Below the pieces are notes generated by a model that searched no databases, was not told the origin of the DNA, and saw only the letters and a program-made list of their open reading frames with translations. DNA of 64,000 nucleotides, from contig JALPQD010000087.1 in assembly GCA_023101885.1 (NCBI GenBank), positions 5,957,016 to 6,021,015 of the forward strand. Reading direction: 5' to 3'. Source of the DNA: Typhlomys cinereus (lineage: Eukaryota > Chordata > Mammalia > Rodentia > Platacanthomyidae). Position numbers and translations under genes: made by a program. Shown piece after piece: positions 24,272-36,209 of the stretch (positions are counted from its first letter, which is position 1; every line of letters begins with the position of its first letter).

Positions 24272-25395
24272 GTACTGTGACCCATGGAGAATACAGCTGG
24301 GAGACGTAGATAAGTGGCAGCAGCAGAGATGGCACATAGGTGACATCACCACCCAGGAGGGGGTCCGCCGATGTGAAGTATGACTGTCAAAAGCAAGAAA
24401 TCATTATTTTTATTCAGAAATGTGAGAGTCTAACAAGTGGAGCAAAATTACCCCTCACTTCACACGATAAACTAGTAGGGCTTTTCACTTCCAGGGCTCT
24501 TTTGTAAATTGAAGCTTGCAAGGAATAGGAAATGATTTCCTTTCGTATATCCAAAGACCGTTAGTGGGCTGCCCAAACGTTGTTTTCTGTCCCTTTAAAG
24601 AAAGAATAGTCCTTTTTCCCCTGTACCATAAATGGCTGCCACCACTGCAGAACTCTTCCAGCATAAAGCAGACAATTATCAACCAGCCAAAGCCCCATGA
24701 GTATTGTCCAGAGGCACAGAAAAATAGACTAAGAAATCAGAGCAAAATGTGCCCTTAATTACCTCCTTAGATTTCAGTAACTCCCTTGTGTATGAGATTG
24801 ATGTCATGCAGGGACTGAGAAGCAGCGGCATGCTGACAATGAGTTTCATAAATGAGTGCCCCCCAAAACAAAGGATTATAACTGCCACACTTCTACAGAA
24901 GTAGTATCAAATGATTTGCAGGTAAAAAGAATAAAGCCCACAGCCAATACTTGGATAATTCTAGCCTTAGGATAAGAGGATTAGAGTGAGACTCTATTCT
25001 ATTTGGGAGAACCAATGTGTGGAGCTTAGCTCTAATATCTTGGTGGTTTAGGTTCAAGGTACCAAGGTTTGAAAAGGTCAGTGGCTTTTAGCACTTGAGG
25101 GAATCATGAAGATGTGGTTTATGGTTGCAGCGTGGCCTGGGATTCAAGAATCTTCTGCCTTTGGGCTTCCAAGCATTGGCATCACAGGCATTGCATCTTA
25201 AAAAAAAATTTAAAAGGATATCCTATGAAGGGTATTTCCAGTTGGTCTGGAAAATCTAGCGCGATGAATAGCACAGGGGCAACGTTGTGAACCATCACTT
25301 GATCACATCAGCTGGCTCACTGTTGACCTATTTTTAAAAAAGGTTCTTACTTTTCCTTTTTCTGAATTTTAAGAATGTGATATTTGACTTCAAGA

Positions 25396-25431
<36 letters not shown>

Positions 25432-25457
25432 TTCCATCTTCAAGTTTATGTATGGAG

Positions 25458-25820
25458 TTATGTGTGTGTGTTTGCATGTGGATGAGTACATGTGTGCGTG
25501 TGTAAATAACGTGCATGTACATATACACATAGGTGCCTGTGTGTATGGAGACTTGAGAGTAATACAGAGAACATAAGATCACTCTGGCACCTTAGTACTT
25601 AGTACTTAGAACCTGGTTCTCTAATTAAATCCAGAACTGTCCACTAGGGCTAGTCTGCCTAGCCACTTACTCTGGGGATTCCCAGGCTTCACCTTCTAGG
25701 GCTTAAATAACAGCCAGGCTTCCTCACCCATCTAGCATTCAACATGGAATCTGGGATCTAACCTCCCATCCTATTGCTTTCAAGGCAAGCACTTGAACTG
25801 CTGAGCCATCTCCCCAATCC
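25458..25820 (-). mobile_element. IDL-Geo SINE, minus, diverged
   Basis: Head complement gctgagccatctccccaatc; tail is a degenerate GT/TG run. A (CT)n block lies just beyond it at about 25400-25427. Confidence 0.55.
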
Positions 25821-26129
25821 CTTGAGATATTCTTTTTCATGAATCATGTTACTTGGTATTTGTTATTTTCTCTCCTATGCTATAAAAGATCAATGGTACC
25901 CCTGAGTTTGATCTTCATGCTTCAGAGAATATGTGACACCAAAGGCTCAGGACGCAAAGCAGGAACCAGAGATGTCTTATTTTCAAGCGACCTCCAGACA
26001 CTTAGCATGGTGTTTGCTGTTATTAAAACACTGTGCATAGAGTAGTATCAGTAGTCGGGCTGCAGCTGGCCAACCATGAGATACTTGTTTTTACTATGGG
26101 AAGCTAGCCATCTTTGATGATATGGAAAA

Positions 26130-26358
26130 GGGGCGTGTGTGCCTGTGGAGGTTTAAGAGTGACTTCGGTAATCATCCTGGATTGCTTCTCCCTCCTTTTT
26201 GCTTCACTCTGGGATTTCCCAGGCTCCACCTTCCAGAGCCGGAAGTAAAAGTTGCCACCATTTCTGCCTGGCATTTTTTTCATGGGATCTGGAATCTGAA
26301 TTCAGATCTTTCTGCTTATGAAGGAGAATCTTAACCCCTGAGCCATCTCTCTAGCCCT
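26130..26358 (-). mobile_element. IDL-Geo SINE, minus
   Basis: Head complement tgagccatctctctagccc; right half aatcatcctggattgcttct, the complement of the conserved block. The CA tail is almost absent. Confidence 0.75.
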
Positions 26359-28096
26359 CATTAAATTCTTGCTTCTTGTAATTTGAGAGTTTGTCTTATT
26401 CAGTTTTTTTGCCTATGGACTAACTAGAAAATCATTTTCGGACAAAACCAGGTGCCCATACTCTGCTAGAAATTTTTTTGTTTCTATTTTTTCATCTTTC
26501 TTTGAAGAAATAAGAGGAAAAAAGAACATCAGGGTTTTGTTTGTTTTCTTTTTTATCTTAAAGGAACTAGGCTGTGGAGGACGTATGGAGTGAGGTAGCA
26601 TTAGCTGAACAGAAAACACAAGGGCTCATGCCAAGAAGTATGCAGCCTGCACTCAGGATCACATCAGTGCAAGAAGCAAGGGCGGGCTTTAACATTGCAT
26701 TTGTTAAAGATTGTTAGACAGGTGAATGATAGTAGAATAGCAGGCACCAGGGCTCGGCCAAGAGCATATCTGGACTTTAGAGACCAATTAAGATTCTATA
26801 TACAAAAGAAATGTTTTGGGAGGACTCGCTGCCAACTGGGGTAAGTGGCCCCACTGCTAAGTAGAACAGAATTGTTAAGATGATGTAGAGAAGGGGCTGG
26901 GGTGTGGCTTCATTGAATAGTGTTTGTCCAGCATGTACCAGGCCCTGGGTTCAATTTCCAGCAGAGAAAGAGAAAGAGAGAGAGAAAAAGAGAGAGAGAC
27001 TGAGGATTAAGCCAAGAAATCCAGTGTCTAACAAGTAGGAGTTCAAAATAAAGACGCAGAGTAAGAAAATTAAAACATGAAAGAAATGTTTTTTTTAAAT
27101 CCATAAACCAGTGAGCAGGTTAAATACTAAAAGAATAATACCTATCCACATTTCAAATTTTTCAAAAGAGAAAAGAACTTGCCACCTATAAAAGAAATCA
27201 TTCGATTGACAGCTGACTTTTTAAAATCAGAATTTTTTTCTGAGAAAATTAAAGAGGTCTTTGCAGTGCTTAAACACACTAAAATCCCAGTAGTTAGTGT
27301 AGAGAACAACCTGTACAATTGGAACAGGAGGAAGAGCGCTTAGCAAAAGTCGCTACTGAATTAAAAAGGAAGAAAGAGGGACAGGCTGTCCAACAGATAT
27401 AACTGGCCTGGAAGTTTGAGATCCCTTCGAATATGTAAGGTTGAACTATGTATTTAGAAAAATAAGATTACTTCATGCTAATCATGAACATAGGGGGGGA
27501 ATTAAGTTACACTATAATGAGGAAACATTATACATGGTAAATGAATGGCTCGGTAAGAATACCATTTATAGGCTTAGGTAATATCTCAGTGGTAGAGCAT
27601 TTGCCTAGCACACAAGGGATTGGCAGTTCACCAGTGCCTTTAGCTAGAAAAATAGAACAAAAAATCACATTTATGTAGAAAGTATAACCTTGAGAGCTCT
27701 AGCTGCCGCTGCTGCCGCTGCTGCTTGGTGAGAAGCTTTCACCGTATGATCCAGTTCATCCTCAGACTCACAATCTTAAGCCAAAGAAATCTGATTCTGG
27801 GGTCCCGAATGCCAGGAAGGAATCTATCTATTTTCATTCTGGTCACTCTAAAATACAGAACTTAGGACTGTCTTGGAAGTGTTCCCCCTGGGGAGGGAGC
27901 CAGGCAAAAAGTCAGGAGGGTTTGCCTGGCCAGCACTGGGGCCAGGTCATGTCCTGGCTGATCATTATCCTAAGACTGGTCATCCAGAGTCTTATCAGGA
28001 CAAGGAAATCACCATTGCTAGGGGCAGTTTTGGTTTGCTTCACAGGATGTTTCCCATCAGATTGTGATCATGGTATCCAAGGCAACTGAGAGAGGA

Positions 28097-28097
<1 letters not shown>

Positions 28098-28165
<68 letters not shown>
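28098..28165 (+). repeat. (GA)n microsatellite
   Basis: About 66 bases of GA without interruption, not obviously attached to a SINE. Confidence 0.9.
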
Positions 28166-28169
<4 letters not shown>

Positions 28170-28645
28170 AAGTGACTTAGGAAGAATTCAGAGAGGCAAG
28201 ATGGAGTTAGTTAGAACAGTAGATTTAGACTTAGGACAAAGACTTGTAGGGCCACCCTGGTGATCTACAACAGGAAGTTGTGGAAGCTGGTGTTTGATGG
28301 TGTGTTGATTATGGTATCAAATCTTGCAAATACCTTATCTGGTGCCTTTAGCCTTGAAAGATGAAGCATACAAGAGGAACACTCCTGAAATGATCAACAC
28401 ATCTAGGAACAGAGTTGGACAGGAATCAGACCCAAAGTTTAAGATAGCAAAGGAGATGGAGAAGGATGCTCCCCTTGTTGATTCACTTTCAAGTATTTGC
28501 AGAGTCCCTGGTTTTAACAAGAGCAACTGTTAATCCTGTTGCAATAATATTAAAACAAATATAAACAAACATGATGCAGGAAATGTGATGCTTTAATGGA
28601 AGGACAATATGAGCTAAATCTTGTCTTTCATACAAAAAATGATCA

Positions 28646-28880
28646 GGGGGCTGGAGAGGTGGCTCAGGGGTTAAGCCTCCGCCTTGCAGGCGGAAGGTCC
28701 TGAGTTCGGATCCCAGATCCCACGTATAGACGCCAGGCGGAAGCGGGGGCGGCCTGCGCTTCTGGTCCTGGTAGGGCGGAGCCTGTGAATCCCGGGGCAG
28801 AAGGAGGTGGAGGAGTCCATGGTGGTTCGCGAATTCGTCCGTGGTTCTACACACATACACACACACACGCACACAGTTGA
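28646..28880 (+). mobile_element. IDL-Geo SINE, GC-rich younger subtype
   Basis: Head gggctggaggggtggctc type with cggaagcgggggcggcctg, then attcgtccgtggttctac, a short (CA)n and ttgaataaataata. It shares these markers with the copies at 30905, 31692 and 52186. Confidence 0.8.
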
Positions 28881-30107
28881 ATAAATAATAATTTTAAAAA
28901 AAAAAGAATGATCAGATATCAAAAATTTAAAACCAGGAGTTGTGGCCCATGTCCATAATCCCTGCTTTCTGGAGACCAGAGCAAGAAGATTGCCATCAGT
29001 CAGTTTGGGCTGCAGAGTGAGTCCAAAGCCTGCCTGCACACTTCATGAGGCCCTATGCCAATAAATAAATGAAGAAATAAAAAGGCGGAAAGAGTAAGAA
29101 AAGAAAAAGAAAAGAAAATCAAGGAATAGAGGTAAAATTACATTACTTACAATTATGGAAGCAAATAATGGAAGAAACAACTCCAAGGGTGAATGCGCTG
29201 TGAAGGAATGTATATAATGTGAGAAAGGAGGAAGAACTCCATTTCAGTAATACAGTAGAGTATTTTTGACTTTTAATATTATGTATTGTACATAAAAAAG
29301 TGATTTTTTTCATATTTATTTTTCTTAAAGGGAGAGATAGAAAGAGAAGGCGTGTGCAGATTTGCACACATTGAAATCAGAATGGTAGGCTGAAAGAAGG
29401 AACATGAGAAGTCAGGGAGTGACCCTAACAATGTGGGGTGCCCTTGAATAAAGAGAAACAGACTTGAGAGAAAGATTTAAGAAATGCAAGTGTATTTAGA
29501 GTGGAGAGTCTGGTGGCCAAGGAGTTGGTCTAGCCTTTTAAGGTGCAAGAACCTTGGAACAGAGGAGATAGCTTATAATCAAAAAGGACGATAAGGATGG
29601 GAAAAAGAAAAAGCGGCCAATGTGGGGAGGTGGAGCCCCAGTTGGACTTTTATGGTCTCAGATGCTGCCTAAGGAGTTGGAGGCAGTTGCTATGGAGGCA
29701 GGTCAGTGGGGAAAAGGTTTCCATCTAGGACCACCATGCTCAATTTTCAGCTCTTACTCTTCACGCAGGAAAACTTCTGAAGGTTGGTTCTCACCTTTCA
29801 CCATGTGGGCTCCAGGGATAGAATACAAGTCGCCGGGTTTAACAGGTGTTTTAGCCATCGAGTCACTTTGCCATCCTAAAAAAAAAATTAATTAATTTAA
29901 AAAAATTAAAAAAATTTTTTTTTCAAGTTGAAATAAAAAGAAAAATTTTATAAGTTATTAGAACTTCAGAATATAAGTTTAAAAAACATAAAAGGGAGAC
30001 TTAGTAGAACACTTCTACTTCAGAAATCAAGAAGCTAAAATAGGAGGACTTCAGGTTTGCAGACAGCCTGGGTTTCATAGCAAGGTCTCTTAAAAAATGA
30101 ACATAGA

Positions 30108-30340
30108 GGGGCCTGGAGATATGGCTCAGGGGTTAAGACTCTGCCTTCCAAGCAGAAAGTCCTGAGTTTGGATCCCAGATCCCATGTTTAAAAAAAAATG
30201 TCAGGCAGAAATGGCATTGGCCTGTGCTTCCAGTCCTGGTAGGCAGAGCCTAGGAAATCGCAGAGCAAAGCAAGAAGGAAGTAGAAGCAACCCAGGATGA
30301 TTCTTGAAGTCATCCAGTCCTCCATAGGAACACATATGCC

Positions 30341-30380
<40 letters not shown>
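30108..30380 (+). mobile_element. IDL-Geo SINE
   Basis: Head ggggcctggagatatggctc, right half agcaaagcaagaaggaagt, (CA)n tail 30344-30380 then atgaatgaataaag. Confidence 0.8.
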
Positions 30381-30382
<2 letters not shown>

Positions 30383-30904
30383 AATGAATAAAGTTTATAA
30401 AAAATGAACATAGAGGACAGTAAGAGCCTAAAGATAGAAGATCCACTGTTGGATAAGACACTCCATTCAAGGCAGGGCTGCTACATCCAGGATCCCACTG
30501 CAATGAGACTAGTCCTTACCAGACCTACATAAAGACTGACATGCCAACATGCCCCCATAGACTAATAAGGATCTCAGCAGAGGTAATTACATGCAGTGGA
30601 AACCTTGGGAACTAGAGTTGGATGAGTGAAGAGGAGTGCCCCTATCAGTGGGGTGGCCCGGGGAAGTGCCATTAGGTATGCCACAGAGGCCTGAACCTCC
30701 ACAAGAGTAGACAAGTCGGAGGGGCCCATAGAAATGGATAGGCAGGAAGGTAGGAGGGAGTGGGATGGATTGATGAAGGGAGAGGAGGGATATGGGAAGG
30801 AGGTGGGAAGGAGAGAGGCAGGGATAAGTACTCAATATGCTTATAAAACTAGGGAAAAAATTAAAAATTATTAGAAAAATGAATGTAGAAAACAAATAGA
30901 ACTT

Positions 30905-31112
30905 GGAGCTGGAGAGGTGGCTCAGAGGTTAAGCCTCTGCCTTGCAGGCAGAAGGTCCTGAGTTCGGATCCTAGACCCCACGAATAGACGCCTGGCGGAA
31001 GCAGGGGTGGCCTGCGTTTCTGGTCTGGTCGGGCACAGCCTGTGAATCCCGGGGCAGAGTAAATAAGGAGGAGATGGAGGCGTCCATGGTGGTTCCCTAA
31101 TTCGTCCTTGGT

Positions 31113-31164
<52 letters not shown>

Positions 31165-31223
31165 TACACACGCATACACACACAATTGAATAAATAATAA
31201 AAATTTAAAAAATAAACAAAAAA
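30905..31223 (+). mobile_element. IDL-Geo SINE, younger subtype, with target-site duplication
   Basis: Full-length dimer with head ggagctggagaggtggctc and a long (CA)n tail ending ttgaataaataata. It is flanked by an exact 18-base duplication, AGAAAACAAATAGAACTT, at 30887-30904 and 31224-31241. This is the clearest insertion in the window and defines the element's ends. Confidence 0.9.
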
Positions 31224-31691
31224 AGAAAACAAATAGAACTTAAAAATATAAAAAGGAAGAGACAGAGATATAAGTCAGTGAGTGGAGTGTTTTCTAACAT
31301 GAGTAAGGCCCTAGATTTGATCTCCAATACTAATTGATAGGTAAATATATATATATATATATTTTTTTTTTTTTAATGTACATATATGCTCAGTGGGTAA
31401 AAGTGTTTGCTGTCCTGAATCCTATGTAGTGGAAAGAGAAAAGTAATTCCCAAAGCTGTCATTTGATGCATGCCATTGGCACACATGTGTTCATACTTAA
31501 GCAATTTGGCATGCTTAACCTTCATCTGTTGTGTTTGTGTTTTGTTTTCTAAGACAGGGCCTTACTGTGTAACCCAGAGTGGCCTGTACTGCCTCAGTCT
31601 CCCAAGCGGTGGCCCTGTGGACATGTGCACCACTCCCGCTACAGAAGACCATATTTAGCTTGTTCCTCTAGGATTAAAAAGAAGAAAGTTT

Positions 31692-31975
31692 GGGGGCTGG
31701 AGAGGTGGCTCAGGGGTTAAGCCTCTGCCTTGCAGGTGGAAAGTCCTGAGTTCAGATCCTAGACCCCACGTATAGACGCTGGGCAGAAGCGGAGGCGGCC
31801 TGCGTTTCTGGTTCTGGTGGGCGGAGCCTGTGAATCCCGGGCAGCCTAAACAAGAAGGAGGTGGAGGTGGTCCATGGTGGTTTCCGAATTCATCCATGGT
31901 TCTACATACACACACACATACATACACACACACGCACTTACACATACATGCACAATTGAATACATAATAAATAAT
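31692..31975 (+). mobile_element. IDL-Geo SINE, younger subtype
   Basis: Same diagnostic blocks as the copy at 30905. A short AAGAAAGT appears on both sides as a possible target duplication. Confidence 0.8.
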
Positions 31976-33630
31976 AAAAAAAAAGAAAGTCCATTGGGTC
32001 CTTAGGGAGCAAGAGCATTTAATTTTTATCAGCTTTTACTATTTCATTATGTACACATATAAGAAAAGAAATTTCTAGGAAAAAGATAGAAAGCAATCAA
32101 GAATCTGGAGTCCAAGTCACAGGATTGCTCGGTCTACTCCTGAGTTTCAGAGGTTGACTGGCTGCTATGGATCCAGGAATTCACCTTTCTTCTAACAAGC
32201 CCCTACGTGGTGTTAATGTCACTAGTTCATGGGACATACACGAAGCCCACTAGAACAGAGCCCTGGGCAAGGGTGTATTAGGGGTCCCATATGTTACCCT
32301 TCATGTATGAAGCACATGACACCCCAGCTTCATTACCTCTATATCATACAAAAGTCTCCACCAAGATTAGGCAGTGCCTAAACATCCATTCCTCTCCAGA
32401 TTATGGATTTACCCAAAGTCAGGACACTTTCCAGGCTTCCAGGTCAGACTCCACTCAGGAAATTTGGCTCACACTGCATGGAGTATTGAACATCTGATCA
32501 TTTTGAAGGATACAAACTTGAATATGAGGATATAGCCAAATAATAAGTGACAGAACACTTGCATAGCATGTGAGAGACCCTGGGAGGGGGGAGAGGAACA
32601 GAGAGAGTGCCCAAAAGCCTGCACATAGTCATGCATGCTGCAGTGTGTGTGGAAGTCAGAGGACGACTTTTGAAGCCAGTTCTCTCCTGTCACCACATGG
32701 GCTCTAGGATTGAACTCGAGTCACCAGGTTTGCACACAGGTGCCTGTGCTCCCTGAGCCATCAGTCTAACTTCCAGCTCCAGACTCCGTCCTTCTACAGT
32801 TCAAGACTCTCCTGGCATCAGTGGGCTTTATCTTCTGCGTCCCTCTGTCACCTCTGTACCACATTCTACATCCTAAAACCACTGAGCAGCTTTCCATCAT
32901 CTGATGTCCATGCCACTCCATAGGTCACTTCAGGTAGACTGTCAGAACTGGTTTTGAAAGCAGTGATTTTAGTGTGCAGCTGAGGTTCAGAATTCACAAG
33001 TCATTCCTTTAACTAGACTCACATATGCCATACAGCCTGACGGCTTGCTCTGAACTCCAGAACACATTTGTCAAATTCCCAGCCCTAGGCGAATGCGTTC
33101 TGAATGAAATTGAAAACCACTGATTCATTCATAGCTTCTTTCTCACACACATGTGTTATGCAGTGTTTCAGCTTTGGGTACATCCACAATCTGAGGAGGA
33201 ACAGACGTCGAGGCACTTCTTAAACTTGGTTGAAGACTGACACAGATTTAGAGAGAGGATGGCTTGGATCTGATGGATCTGATGAGGCCCAAATTCCTTT
33301 TAATATCTTAGAAATTGCCCTATGTATAGCTCCCTGATAGAGACCTTGCTTAGCAGACATGGTGCCCTGGGGTGGGTCCCAGCATCAAAACACAATCTCT
33401 GGAAGTTGTTTGTTGGTTGGTTGGTTGCGGTGGCACCCATCTGTGATCCCAGCACTGATGAAACTAAGGGTGGTCAGCCTGGACCATGCACAGAGCAACA
33501 CTCTGTCTCCAAGGTGTGGGTGGGGGGCAGGTTAAGAGAAAGTCCTGGGAGTGGCATTATAGGTGCCAACTGGAACTCATGCCATTAGATAGCACTGTGC
33601 CTAGTACACAGCTTGCCTTTTTTTTTTTTT

Positions 33631-33908
33631 AAGCCTGCAGTTCTAAATTGTATTTCTGTAGCCTGCAGTTCTAAATTGCTTTTTTTTTTTTAATTTCCAC
33701 TCATACAAACTTAACAGGTACACCGGTCCCCTCCCTCCCTCCAACCTCCCACCCCCCTGTCCCCCCCCTTTCCCTCTCCCCTCCCTCCAACCTCCCATCC
33801 CCGGAGCATCCTTTAATGTGCATGTCAAACTCTTCTCTGGGTCCTCCTCTCCGATTAGGTGCAAGGACCCAGTAGCATTTCCCAGAACCCTTTCCTGTGT
33901 TCCCCTTA
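33631..33908 (-). mobile_element. LINE-1 3' end with an apparent 3' transduction
   Basis: A minus-strand LINE-1 3' UTR (33692-33908) has its A tail at 33691-33680. Beyond it are about 48 non-LINE bases (33679-33631) and a second A tail (T13, 33630-33618). The whole is flanked by ACAGCTTGCC at 33608-33617 and 33909-33918. Two A tails with one outer target duplication is the pattern of read-through transcription and 3' transduction. The transduced piece contains an 18-base direct repeat (33633-33650 and 33661-33678). Confidence 0.65.
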
Positions 33909-34062
33909 ACAGCTTGCCCTTTTTATTGCTTACTCTAAACTTTTGACACTTAAGAGCTTTCAGGTTTTTTGTTTGATTGGTTGGTTGATTGTTATAGTTT
34001 TAGAAACCTAAAATCCAATAAGTCAATAAAATCAGTGCCACTGGATTCTAGGTAAAAATTTA

Positions 34063-34305
34063 GGGGCTGGGGAGATGGTTCAGTCATTGCCTTGCAAGCA
34101 AAAGGACCTGAATTCATATCCTATACCCCATGTAAAATCATGGAACAGAAATGGCAGTAGCCTGTACTTCCAGCCCTGGAAGACAGAGCAGAGAAAACCC
34201 AGAGCAAAGCAGTAAGGAGGTAGAACAATCCAGGATGATTCCCAAAGTCACATACACTCAGGTCCCTCTGTATACACACCTTCTCCCACAGACACACACA
34301 CACAT
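34063..34305 (+). mobile_element. IDL-Geo SINE with a shortened head
   Basis: Head ggggctggggagatggttca lacks the usual following TTAAG segment. The right half (agcaaagcagtaaggaggt) is kept, with a short CA tail. It lies just downstream of the candidate antisense gene's 3' end. Confidence 0.75.
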
Positions 34306-34671
34306 GCACTGTTTTTTGTTGATTTCCTACCTTAACAGGCAGCTTTTTTTCAAGTGGGGACATCTTTACCCATAGTCACCCTGACAGTCTCCACATGGCT
34401 CTATCCCCTCTCTGCATATCTTCTGGATATGGTGCTAATTACATTTTATACCAAAAGATTTGGGCCCTGACAAACGCAAGAGTTAATCAGGATTAGAAGC
34501 TCAGAAAGTTCCAACAAGAGAATTTTTTTCTCTGTAATAGCCCACCCATTTGTAGGGAACTATTTCGGCTTCTCAATTCTCCAAAACGTAATCCCCCACC
34601 TGTTTTTAAGGATAGCTCCTCATCCTGTGGCCCATGCAATGAAAACATTCACTAACGACTCAGTTGCAAAG

Positions 34672-34677
34672 TTTATT
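34672..34677 (-). terminator. Poly(A) signal for the candidate antisense gene
   Basis: Reads AATAAA on the minus strand (TTTATT on plus), 57 bases past the TAA of the 181-codon frame, in the context tgttcAATAAActttgcaac. It fits the 3' end of a minus-strand transcript. Confidence 0.45.
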
Positions 34678-34733
34678 GAACATGCAGTATTTTGTTGTTG
34701 AACACAAAATTCCAGTGGCTTTAAGTTTTGCTC

Positions 34734-35279
34734 TCAATCTGAGTTATTAAATGCTCCAGTAACTGAAGCACAAGAGATTGTATCTGATGAAAGGCTTTCT
34801 TGAGGGGAGTGGTTTGAGACGCAGACCCCACTGAAGGAACTGAAGGAATTGCAAGCAGAAGGGGGAACTCTGTTGGAGGGGGAACCACAGAGAAGGGGCA
34901 CGTCATTGGGAGGGGGAAACATGGACTGCGGCGTGAGGACAGTGGGAGGGGGGAACACAGACTGATAGGAGGGCACCGTGGGAGGGGGGAACACGGAGTG
35001 AGGTGTGAGTGCCGTGGGAGGGGGAAACACACATTGAGGGGGGAGCGTGGTGGGCGGGGGAAACATGCTTATGAGCTCTTCTTCCATTCCTGTAGCTGAC
35101 TCTTCCTTGAGTCTGGGGGACAAGGCTTCTGGCCTACTCTTCCTGTCACACAGCTTCCCTTCTTTGGGTAGGAAGGCCTTCCCCTGCTCTCCTTTCTTAT
35201 TGGCCTCTACCTTCTCCTTGTGTGGGCGGGTCTCCTCATCTGCTTCCTTCAGGAGGTGGGTTCTGTTCTCTCCTTCCAT
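34734..35279 (-). CDS. Candidate nested antisense gene, 181-codon frame with FPPPT repeats
   Basis: I do not recognise this protein. The ATG at 35279-35277 sits in GAGGCCATGG, a near-perfect Kozak context, and the frame runs to TAA at 34734. Residues 1 to about 72 are Lys/Glu-rich and probably disordered. They are followed by five 12-residue units starting FPPPT or FPPPN (FPPPTALTPHSV, FPPPTVLTPQSM and so on). A Ser-rich tail includes SFSSFSGVCVSNHS. The frame stays open 46 codons further upstream to TGA at 35417-35415. AATAAA follows 57 bases after the stop. No signal peptide or membrane segment is visible. The repeats are a 36-bp minisatellite, so the frame is automatically kept through repeat changes. 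It could be a lineage-specific gene, a lncRNA terminal exon with a chance frame, or an old retrocopy; no A-tail adjoins the poly(A) signal, arguing against a recent retrocopy. Confidence 0.4.
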   Translation of the reverse strand: MEGENRTHLLKEADEETRPHKEKVEANKKGEQGKAFLPKEGKLCDRKSRPEALSPRLKEESATGMEEELISMFPPPTTLPPQCVFPPPTALTPHSVFPPPTVPSYQSVFPPPTVLTPQSMFPPPNDVPLLCGSPSNRVPPSACNSFSSFSGVCVSNHSPQESLSSDTISCASVTGAFNNSD

Positions 35280-35462
35280 GGCCTCCTCTGCAGAAGGCTG
35301 GATCTCCCCTCTTCCTATTGGCGGCAGCTCCTCGTCTTCCTCCTCTGCCTTGGGTAGGCAGATTACCCCCTCCTCTTCCTCGGTCTTTTCCTCTCCCAGG
35401 AGGCTGGGGCTCCTTCAGGCTCCTGGACTCCTCTTCTCAGGTAGGTGATTAAGTGCTTGACA
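35280..35462 (-). other. Possible 5' part of the antisense terminal exon with acceptor
   Basis: On the minus strand a strong pyrimidine tract (TTTGTTTCCCCACATCCTTCCC) ends in CGTCAG with the cut after 35463, so the exon would begin at 35462. Acidic coding-like sequence in the same frame as the downstream ATG runs from 35414 to 35280 (for example GEEKTEEEEGVICLP). A TGA at 35417-35415 stops that frame upstream. The acceptor is predicted by eye only. Confidence 0.35.
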
Positions 35463-36126
35463 CTGACGAGGGTTGGGAAGGATGTGGGGAAACAAAGTAC
35501 TTTTATTAAATGTGTGCTGAAAAATTAAAACGAAACTACCCCTGGATCATTTAGGTAGCTGCAGTGTATTTACTAAGTGCGTACCCGCCAGCCAGCAGCG
35601 GTGTCTGGCTGCACACCCTGACCACTGGGCCTCATTAGGAGAGGAACAAATTTAAAGGACCCACGGGGTTTTAATAGGTTAATGTTCTGAAGAGCTGATG
35701 TTGAACTGGAACACCATTCACAGGGCCCAGCTGGCCTTCAGGAGGAGGGGAAGGGTGCCAGTCTGCATAATGCTAAAAGCCATGGAACTCTTGAAGTTAA
35801 GATCTTGATACCTGGGCTGTGGTCAAGTGCCCCTCAGCTCTCCTGCCCTCCCCTCTGTGCTTAGACCTTCAGTGCCTGTACCTGCCACTCCCACTAGATA
35901 ATACTGACTGCAAGCTTACCTCAGGGCACAGGCCGCATGCTTCCCTGAGTCTCCTTGAGTCCCATCTCTGCTCTCAGAACCCCACAGAAGTCAGCTAACA
36001 AAAGCTTCAAGATTTACTTCTAAAAAGAAAAATGAAGTTTACTTCCTGTCAGTGAGTTGGCTTTCCTATCTCCCCACCACCCCCAACTCCCCCATTCCTC
36101 CAAGCAGATAGAGGCCCCAGCCTTAC

Positions 36127-36209
36127 CTCTGTCTGCAGTCCCTGGTGTTGGAGAGGAGCTCTCAGGCCTGGTGGAGCTGGATTCCCAGGTCACACCTCAG
36201 TGTTGAACT
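36127..36209 (-). other. Possible upstream exon of the antisense gene
   Basis: Minus-strand sequence ends at a consensus donor, GACAGAG|GTAAGG (donor complement at 36121-36126). Upstream of it is a Ser/Pro/Thr-rich open segment (SSSTRPESSSPTPGTADR) preceded by a possible acceptor, CAACACTGAG. Splicing to 35462 would remove a 664-base intron. The 5' boundary is a guess. Confidence 0.25.

Noticed and set aside
33633..33678. 18-base direct repeat as target duplication of an insertion
   Set aside because: Only 10 bases lie between the copies, too short for a retroposon; the real target duplication is ACAGCTTGCC outside both A tails.
35047..35448. 133-codon plus-strand frame rich in Ser and Leu
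   Set aside because: It is the complement of the antisense candidate; its composition (SSSSSS, PSPSS) is what a Glu/Lys-rich frame gives on the opposite strand, and it has no plus-strand signals other than one GTAGGT.
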